This document shows positions 15,846 to 21,208 of a stretch of DNA of 21,208 nt, one piece after another. The stretch is from an uncultured Flavihumibacter sp. (lineage in GTDB: Bacteria; Bacteroidota; Bacteroidia; Chitinophagales; Chitinophagaceae). The DNA lies in NCBI GenBank assembly GCA_946482545.1, contig CAMLRX010000087.1, forward strand, positions 1 through 21,208, in the 5' to 3' direction. The number at the start of each line of letters is the position of its first letter. Position 1 is the stretch's first letter. The position numbers and the translations under genes were made by a program. The notes beneath the pieces were generated by a model. The model had not been told where the DNA came from. It saw only the letters and a list, made by a program, of their open reading frames with translations, and did no database searches.

Positions 15846-18800
15846 ATGCGCCTCCGTATCATTATCCTGAGCTTCCTGCTCCCGTTTTTCGCTTCAGCAC
15901 AAAAAAGTGACAAACTCCCCAATACATTGCTGTGGCGTATCTCGGGCAACGGGCTGGAAAAACCCTCCTATCTTTTTGGCACCATCCACCTTACAGATAA
16001 ACGTGTATTCATGTTGGGCGACTCTGTTTTGGGCGCGCTGGAAAAAACAGCCGGGATAGCCACTGAATTAAATATGGAGGAAGCCGCCAATTATTCTATA
16101 CAACTGGCCGTTTCTGATGCCATCAAAAAAGAGTTCCTGGAGGAAGATAACCCGGATGAAACTTTTCTCCAATACAGAGAAGCGCTTGCACGCAAACTGA
16201 AAAAACCAGCCAATAAGCTTACGCTGAATGATATCCTGGAAAGAAAACATACCTGGCTGAAGAAATCACAGGGTGCAGAAAACATGCAGACATTCCTGGA
16301 CGCCTACCTGTACGGGATGACCCAAAAACAAGGCAAATGGACGGGCGGGATCGAAGACCTCTCTGACCAGACGGGACTGATGAAAAAGGTCAGGACCAGG
16401 GACCTGGAAGACGCCATCGCCACAAACCCCTTCCGTGCGGAAAATGCGCTCATGCTTGAAAAACTCATCGGCATCTACCAGAAAGAGGACCTCAACGCAG
16501 TGGAAGCGCTCATCACCAAAGCCTCGGAGGATTCGCTCGGTGATGCGATTCTTATCCGGAGAAACTATAAAATGAGCGGCAGGATCGACAGCCTCGCCCG
16601 CCTGCGCAACACGTTCTTCGCCACCGGTGCCGCCCACTTACCAGGCACGGAGGGACTGATCAATTTATTGCGAAAAAAGGGATATGCTGTGGAGCCGGTG
16701 CTGTCTTCTCAAAAGAAGGACCTCTCAAAATACCAATTCTCCGAAGTACCGGCACCATGGGTGCAGTTTAAAGATACCCTTGCGGGATTTTCGTTTTACA
16801 CGCCAGGCAAGACTGAAAAAATCAACTTCATGGGCGTGCTGGATATGCACTATTACTTTGACCTTTTCGAGAACACCGCTTTTTATGGAATGGCTATAAC
16901 GGGCGCCCCTTCTATTGCCAAAGCCGACCCCATGCAAACAATAGGCGCCATGGGCAGGAAAATGTTCAGGGCAGGAAAACTTACAGACTCCGCAAATGTA
17001 ACCCTGAACGGCGTGCCGGGACGTGAATATTATGGAAATATCGATGGCGGCAATATGCGCGTGCGCCTCTTTATCAGGCAGAACAAAGTGTATGCGCTGG
17101 CAGGGGTTCAACAGAAAAAAAACGCGGCGAGGGATTCCGCGGAGCAAAGATTTTTCTCCTCCGCTGTGATAAATCCTTATAAGGAGAATAAGGTTGCTGA
17201 AAAAACATTCCTGCTCACCGCTTTAAACGGCGCACAAATCAAAGCGCCGGTGGAAATGGTAAGGTCCAAAGAAATGAGTGATGCCGAAGATGAGGCCTGG
17301 ACCATGGAAACGAAAGCCGGTATGCACCTGGCTACCGGAACTTACCTGATGGTGATCTCCAAAACGATCAACAAAAAATTCTACATCACGAACGACAGCA
17401 TTATGTACCACAATACAGTCGCCAACCTGAAAGAAACCCTGCGGGACAGTATTATGGAAGAAAAGATTATCGATGGAAAAAAATGGCTCCTTTATGAAGG
17501 AATTTCTACGGAAGATCCGGATTTATATATGCGCGGCGCCACAGTGGTCGCCAACAACGGATTATTGATGCTTGCAGCTATCGGGGATTCAGCAGAATTG
17601 CGTAAAGAACCCATCCTCCGTTTTTTACACGAGGTATCTTTCCCGGAAAACACGGCGCCTTCCCTGCGAAAATCACCGATCAGTGAATGGGGAATTTCAC
17701 TTCTTACACCCGATGACATTTTGAAAGATGAAACGGAAGGTGAAATCCCGGATTTTTATGCCTACGATTCCACCACGCATACCACCTACGCGATTACGCT
17801 CGACACCATCGGAAAGTACAACTGGTATCCTTCTGAAAATAGTTTGTGGGAACAATTATTAAAAGAACACGAAGAAACATATCAGCTTGCAGGAACCCCC
17901 GTTTACACAAGCGGCACCCAGCCTTCCATGGAGTTCACCGGTAAAACAAAAGGCTCTTTCAACTCTTACACACGAATGAGGTATATCCTCAAAAACAATG
18001 TGCTGGCAACATTATCCGCCAATGGCGCATCGGAGCAATTGCGAAGCGACTTCAATACCCGGGTGTTCAACTCTTTTAACTGGGATGTGCCGGAAAAAAG
18101 CCAGGCCCTGTTTGAATCAAAGGCAGACATACTGCTCGCCGACCTTCAAAGTCCGGATTCTACTGTCCGGTATGAAGCCTACCAGTCCATTTCAGCTTTA
18201 CCTGCAACCGAAGACGTAAAACAATTCCTGCGTAAAGCCCTTCAACAAACCTACCCATCGCCTTTCGAAAATAAACGCGATGCCTACACCAATTACCAGG
18301 TAGCGAAAAAACTGGCGGGAACAGGTGATCCATCAGTTGTTTCTTTTGCAAAAGCATCACTTGCCACACATGCTGAGCCGGAAGTGAGGGCCAGCGCACT
18401 TACCCTGCTCGCGGCCACTACAACGGAAGAAAGCTACAAAGCACTCCTGGAATTGTTTGAAAAAGGAATGCCCTATAAAGAAGTACCACACGACCTTGGC
18501 TATCTGCTCATGGACAGTATTGGCCTCACCAAAAAATACTATCCTCAATTGATGAAAGCCGCCGCAGATTCAGCGCTTTGTCTGCCACTGATGCAACTCT
18601 CCTATTCCCTGCTGAACCAGGGCAAATTATCGCCGAAGGAAATTTTACCTTTCCAGGATCTTTTTTCCAGCTACCTCGCCAAAGCACTTGCCGGAAAAAA
18701 AGAAGAAGAAACTGACTACAGGCTATGGGCGCTGATCAACCTTGCTGATTCGCTGGGTACACCAACTTTGCTCAAAGCAATGGAACAAATGCTGCAGCAC

Positions 18801-19289
18801 GAAGACCTCTATCTTAAAAAAGGGGCTGCCATGGTGCTGTTGGAAAAGAAGAAAAAAGTGCCATCGGTCACTATAAAGGAAATCGCAGCCGGCAAAGCAT
18901 TGCGCATGAGTTTCTATGAAGAACTGGAAGCCCTTCAACTGGTACACCTGTTCCCGGCGGAATACCTTACGCGCAGCGCAATGGCCGAAGGCAGCATATA
19001 CCAGCTCGCCACCGATGAACAGGAGCCGGATACAGTGAAGCTGATGGCTGAAAAGACCGGCACTTACAATAAGAAAAAATACCATTTCATCCTGTATAAA
19101 GTCACGTTCGGAACCGAAGAAGATGCCGTTTTCTACCTGGGCGTTTCGGGTGGGTATATCCTCAATTCAAAAGATATCTTTCCTATGAAGGATGTTTCCG
19201 GTATTTATTGGGAGGAAGAATTTGATGCCTCCAAACTGGATACCCTGCTGAAAAATTACCTCGAATTTCATTATGAAAACATGGACTGA
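15846..19289 (+). CDS. Exported TraB/GumN-domain protein with long C-terminal extension and HEAT-like repeats
   Basis: A 1147-residue protein with a signal peptide ending FASA|QK. Residues 27-287 are a TraB/GumN domain (PF01963): LLWRISGNGLEKPSYLFGTIHL with GTIH at 45-48, ATELNM at 72-77, a GKWTGGIEDLSDQTGLM segment at 163-179, RRNYKM at 238-243, and TGAAHLPG at 260-267. The two GxxH motifs of this metalloprotease-like family are therefore present. Ordinary GumN proteins stop near 290 residues. Here about 850 more follow: three regions that may be divergent copies of one domain (about 300-440, 480-600, 610-745, ending FFSSAVINPY, FLHEVSFPEN and VFNSFNWDVP), then helical HEAT-like repeats from about 758 (SPDSTVRYEAYQSISAL, EPEVRASALTLLAA). 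It probably acts in the periplasm; the role is unknown. Confidence 0.9.
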   Translation: MRLRIIILSFLLPFFASAQKSDKLPNTLLWRISGNGLEKPSYLFGTIHLTDKRVFMLGDSVLGALEKTAGIATELNMEEAANYSIQLAVSDAIKKEFLEEDNPDETFLQYREALARKLKKPANKLTLNDILERKHTWLKKSQGAENMQTFLDAYLYGMTQKQGKWTGGIEDLSDQTGLMKKVRTRDLEDAIATNPFRAENALMLEKLIGIYQKEDLNAVEALITKASEDSLGDAILIRRNYKMSGRIDSLARLRNTFFATGAAHLPGTEGLINLLRKKGYAVEPVLSSQKKDLSKYQFSEVPAPWVQFKDTLAGFSFYTPGKTEKINFMGVLDMHYYFDLFENTAFYGMAITGAPSIAKADPMQTIGAMGRKMFRAGKLTDSANVTLNGVPGREYYGNIDGGNMRVRLFIRQNKVYALAGVQQKKNAARDSAEQRFFSSAVINPYKENKVAEKTFLLTALNGAQIKAPVEMVRSKEMSDAEDEAWTMETKAGMHLATGTYLMVISKTINKKFYITNDSIMYHNTVANLKETLRDSIMEEKIIDGKKWLLYEGISTEDPDLYMRGATVVANNGLLMLAAIGDSAELRKEPILRFLHEVSFPENTAPSLRKSPISEWGISLLTPDDILKDETEGEIPDFYAYDSTTHTTYAITLDTIGKYNWYPSENSLWEQLLKEHEETYQLAGTPVYTSGTQPSMEFTGKTKGSFNSYTRMRYILKNNVLATLSANGASEQLRSDFNTRVFNSFNWDVPEKSQALFESKADILLADLQSPDSTVRYEAYQSISALPATEDVKQFLRKALQQTYPSPFENKRDAYTNYQVAKKLAGTGDPSVVSFAKASLATHAEPEVRASALTLLAATTTEESYKALLELFEKGMPYKEVPHDLGYLLMDSIGLTKKYYPQLMKAAADSALCLPLMQLSYSLLNQGKLSPKEILPFQDLFSSYLAKALAGKKEEETDYRLWALINLADSLGTPTLLKAMEQMLQHEDLYLKKGAAMVLLEKKKKVPSVTIKEIAAGKALRMSFYEELEALQLVHLFPAEYLTRSAMAEGSIYQLATDEQEPDTVKLMAEKTGTYNKKKYHFILYKVTFGTEEDAVFYLGVSGGYILNSKDIFPMKDVSGIYWEEEFDASKLDTLLKNYLEFHYENMD

Positions 19290-19374
19290 CCGTTTTTTCA
19301 CCAAACAACCGTTAGTTTTTCACGTGTTCAAATCCGTTTTTAACACTTAGTCCACCAATTCGATGGAAAATTAG

Positions 19375-19405
19375 TTGGCCATATAATCCGCAGGAATTAT
19401 CTTTG
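19375..19405 (+). promoter_or_regulatory. Bacteroidota-type promoter of the sulfate-assimilation operon
   Basis: TTG at 19375-19377 (-33 element) is separated by 20 bases from TATCTTTG at 19398-19405, an exact TAnnTTTG -7 element. This is the best promoter match in the window. Transcription should begin near 19412, leaving a leader of about 146 bases before cysH. Confidence 0.75.
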
Positions 19406-19443
19406 TTTCAAATATCTATCGAACCAGTAGACTATTAGTGTGT

Positions 19444-19506
19444 ATGATCTTACAGGTAACCATCATTTCGGGAATGCGCAATTACAATATGAACTGTTGC
19501 TGTTAA
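19444..19506 (+). CDS. Cys-Cys-Cys leader peptide of the sulfate-assimilation operon
   Basis: A 20-codon frame, ATG at 19444-19446 to TAA at 19504-19506, encodes MILQVTIISGMRNYNMNCCC. The last three sense codons are TGT TGC TGT, all cysteine, directly before the stop. It lies about 32 bases after the predicted transcript start and 51 bases before cysH, whose pathway supplies sulfide for cysteine. Consecutive codons for the end product of the downstream pathway are the hallmark of leader-peptide attenuation, and polycysteine leader frames with this role are known in mycobacteria. There is no Shine-Dalgarno sequence. A GTG at 19438 would add two residues, including another Cys, but the ATG is the likelier start. 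Translation is not proven. Confidence 0.65.
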   Translation: MILQVTIISGMRNYNMNCCC

Positions 19507-19518
19507 GCAGTTGAACAG
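19492..19518 (+). promoter_or_regulatory. Stem-loop over the Cys codons, candidate attenuator element
   Basis: CTGTT-G-CTG (19494-19502) can pair with CAG-TTG-AACAG (19508-19518) around a TTAAG loop, placing the three Cys codons in the 5' arm and the stop codon at the loop. Competing pairings exist: AACTG/CAGTT (19492-19496 with 19508-19512), TGCT/AGCA (19498-19501 with 19506-19509) and CTGTT/AACAG (19500-19504 with 19514-19518). A ribosome on the Cys codons would melt these. No classical GC-rich terminator is seen between here and cysH; only a short T-run at 19532-19536. Confidence 0.45.
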
Positions 19519-19557
19519 GTCCGTATTTCGATTTTTAACCACCAGAAATCTACGCGT

Positions 19558-20271
19558 ATGCCGGAAATAAATGAACAAGTTGCACATATATCCTACAGTA
19601 TTAATGGACTGAATGAAGCCGAAGCGTTAAAATGGCTGGCGGAAAACTTTTCCGGAAAAGTAGTGTTCTCCTCCAGTTTCAGTTACGAAGACCAGGCCAT
19701 CAGCCATCTGATCCTGCATGGAAATCTTCCCATTGACATCTTCACGCTCGACACGGGCCGGATTTTCCCGGAAACCTATTCCGTTTGGCGCAGCACCAAC
19801 GAGCGTTACAATACCCATATCAAAGCATTTTATCCCCAGGCGCAGGCTGTGGAAACACTGCTCAGCGAGAAAGGACCGCAATCATTTTACGAATCCCTGG
19901 AGAACAGGAAAGAATGTTGTTTCATCCGTAAGGTAGAACCATTAAAACGCGCGTTAAAGGGGCAGGAAATATGGATCACGGGCCTGAGAGCAGAACATTC
20001 TCCCGACCGTCAGGACATTCCCCAGGTGGAATACGACGCCAGCAACAACATCATCAAATACCATCCCATCCTGCACTGGAGTTTCGACCAGGTAAAGGCG
20101 TTCATCCAGGAGCACAACATCCCGTACAACCCGCTTCACGACAAGGGCTTCGTGAGCATCGGCTGTCAGCCCTGCACACGCGCCATCCGGGAAGGAGAAG
20201 ATTTCAGGGCGGGAAGATGGTGGTGGGAAGATGCCACTAAAAAAGAATGTGGGCTACACGTTCATCAATAA
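19558..20271 (+). CDS. cysH: Adenylyl-sulfate (APS) reductase, CysH family
   Basis: A 237-residue cytoplasmic enzyme that reduces activated sulfate to sulfite using thioredoxin or a similar donor. The PP-loop-type N-terminus includes VVFSSSFSYEDQAISHLI (35-52) and the pocket TLDTGRIFPETY (63-74). The catalytic Cys is C231 in the terminal KKECGLH. Cysteines C120-C121 (KECCFIRK) and C203/C206 (GCQPC) are the [4Fe-4S] ligands that mark APS reductases; enzymes specific for PAPS lack them. APS is thus the likely substrate and no APS kinase is needed. cysD follows after 27 bases, making the APS this enzyme uses. The operon has a strong predicted promoter and a Cys-rich leader peptide upstream. Confidence 0.95.
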   Translation: MPEINEQVAHISYSINGLNEAEALKWLAENFSGKVVFSSSFSYEDQAISHLILHGNLPIDIFTLDTGRIFPETYSVWRSTNERYNTHIKAFYPQAQAVETLLSEKGPQSFYESLENRKECCFIRKVEPLKRALKGQEIWITGLRAEHSPDRQDIPQVEYDASNNIIKYHPILHWSFDQVKAFIQEHNIPYNPLHDKGFVSIGCQPCTRAIREGEDFRAGRWWWEDATKKECGLHVHQ

Positions 20272-20298
20272 TATTCAGCAGAGCAAGAAAACAAGCGT

Positions 20299-21207
20299 AT
20301 GAGCAAGTACAGATTAGATTACCTCGATCAGTTGGAAGCCGAAGCCATCCACATCTTCCGGGAAGTGGCGGGCCAGTTCGAGCGTCCTGCCCTCCTGTTC
20401 TCAGGCGGAAAAGATTCCATCACCCTGGTACAACTGGCCCTGAAAGCCTTTCGTCCGGGCAAGTTTCCCTTTCCACTTGTACACATCGATACCGGACACA
20501 ATTTTCCGGAAGCGTTAAAATACAGGGATGAACTCGCAGAGAAACTGGGCGAGAAACTCATCGTCCGCAACGTGGGCGATACCATCAAAGCCAAACAACT
20601 TACAGAACCCAAAGGCAAATTCGCCAGCCGGAACGCACTGCAGACCTATACCCTGCTGGATACCATCGAAGAATTCAAATTCGATGCCTGCATCGGCGGC
20701 GCCAGAAGAGACGAAGAAAAGGCCCGGGCGAAAGAAAGGATATTCTCGGTACGCGACGAGTTCGGTCAGTGGGACCCCAAACGCCAACGCCCCGAACTGT
20801 GGAGCATCTATAATGGAAAAATCAGCAAAGGCGAAAACGTACGCGTATTCCCCATCAGCAACTGGACCGAACTGGATGTATGGAACTACATCAAACGTGA
20901 AGGCATTGAACTGCCCTCTATTTATTTCGCCCACGAACGTGAAGTACTCGAATATGAAGGACAATACATCGCTACGTCCGAATTCATTCAACTTGAACCC
21001 GGCGATACCGTCGTGAACAAAACCGTTCGTTACCGCACCGTTGGTGACATGACCTGTACCGCAGCCGTGGCTTCCACCGCTACAACTATCGACGATATCA
21101 TCCGCGAAATCACCGCCACCAAAACAAGTGAACGCGGCGAAACAAGGATCGACGACAGAACCAGCGAAGCAGCGATGGAAGACAGGAAAAAGAACGGGTA
21201 TTTTTAA
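20299..21207 (+). CDS. cysD: Sulfate adenylyltransferase subunit 2 (CysD)
   Basis: A 302-residue small subunit of ATP sulfurylase, which with the GTPase subunit CysN makes APS from ATP and sulfate. The PP-loop SGGKDS is at 35-40. Other CysD signatures are PLVHIDTGHNFPEAL (about 59-73), IGGARRDEEKARAKERIFSVRDEFGQWDPKRQRPELW (about 132-168), FPISNWTELDVWNYI and the terminal TSERGETRIDDR...MEDRKKNGYF. The frame is complete: the TAA is at 21205-21207, one base before the window ends. It starts 27 bases after cysH in the same direction. cysN is expected immediately beyond the edge. Confidence 0.97.
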   Translation: MSKYRLDYLDQLEAEAIHIFREVAGQFERPALLFSGGKDSITLVQLALKAFRPGKFPFPLVHIDTGHNFPEALKYRDELAEKLGEKLIVRNVGDTIKAKQLTEPKGKFASRNALQTYTLLDTIEEFKFDACIGGARRDEEKARAKERIFSVRDEFGQWDPKRQRPELWSIYNGKISKGENVRVFPISNWTELDVWNYIKREGIELPSIYFAHEREVLEYEGQYIATSEFIQLEPGDTVVNKTVRYRTVGDMTCTAAVASTATTIDDIIREITATKTSERGETRIDDRTSEAAMEDRKKNGYF

Positions 21208-21208
21208 T

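Noticed and set aside
19324..19346. GTGTT...AACAC inverted repeat after the TraB/GumN gene as a terminator.
   Set aside because: Five base pairs with a 13-base loop and no following T-tract.
19355..19378. CCAA...TTGG symmetric arms around the -33 element of the cysH promoter as a regulator site.
   Set aside because: Only four bases per arm with a 16-base spacer; too weak to support.
19406..19557. SAM or other known riboswitch in the cysH leader.
   Set aside because: I could not find the conserved S-box or SAM-II core sequences; the Cys codon run is a better explanation for the long leader.

Overview
The window looks like a chromosomal segment of a Bacteroidota bacterium, most plausibly Chitinophagaceae (family level is inference). 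The signs are a SusC/SusD pair, TAnnTTTG-type promoter boxes, few Shine-Dalgarno sequences, a DUF3667 protein and many small secreted proteins with MKK-type signal peptides. No stretch longer than 300 bases lacks a gene. I saw no tRNA, rRNA, CRISPR array or transposase gene.

Region 1 (1-10169) is a nutrient-uptake locus. On the minus strand, in transcription order, are a SusC-type TonB-dependent transporter, a SusD-type lipoprotein, a cytoplasmic FAD-dependent oxidoreductase with a C-terminal discoidin-like domain, a sodium:solute symporter, and the first 45 residues of an exported protein cut by the window edge. Gaps are 4-33 bases, so this reads as one operon. A LacI-family regulator is divergent from susC and carries an unusual N-terminal IS1/InsA-like zinc ribbon. 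A 26-base inverted repeat in the shared 226-base intergenic region is a candidate operator. No glycoside hydrolase, lyase or sulfatase is visible, so the substrate is unknown. The inferred flow is outer membrane (SusCD), periplasm (the cut exported protein), inner membrane (symporter), then cytoplasmic oxidation.

Region 2 (10170-19289) is a set of mostly uncharacterised genes: an AHSA1/SRPBCC protein, an intergenic palindrome that looks like a dispersed repeat, two tandem exported coiled-coil proteins, two small exported proteins (one built on three copies of a KGYYSIG motif), a strong intrinsic terminator, a DUF3667 zinc-ribbon membrane protein, and a 1147-residue exported TraB/GumN-domain protein with a very long C-terminal extension. 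The last two are divergent around an 11-base perfect inverted repeat.

Region 3 (19290-21208) is the start of an assimilatory sulfate-reduction operon: cysH (APS reductase type, with Fe-S cysteines) followed by cysD; cysN presumably lies just outside. The most interesting feature of the window is upstream of cysH. A good Bacteroidota promoter precedes a roughly 146-base leader that encodes a 20-residue peptide ending in Cys-Cys-Cys-stop, with the Cys codons inside a stem-loop. This is the layout expected of a cysteine-sensing leader-peptide attenuator for the cysteine-supply operon.
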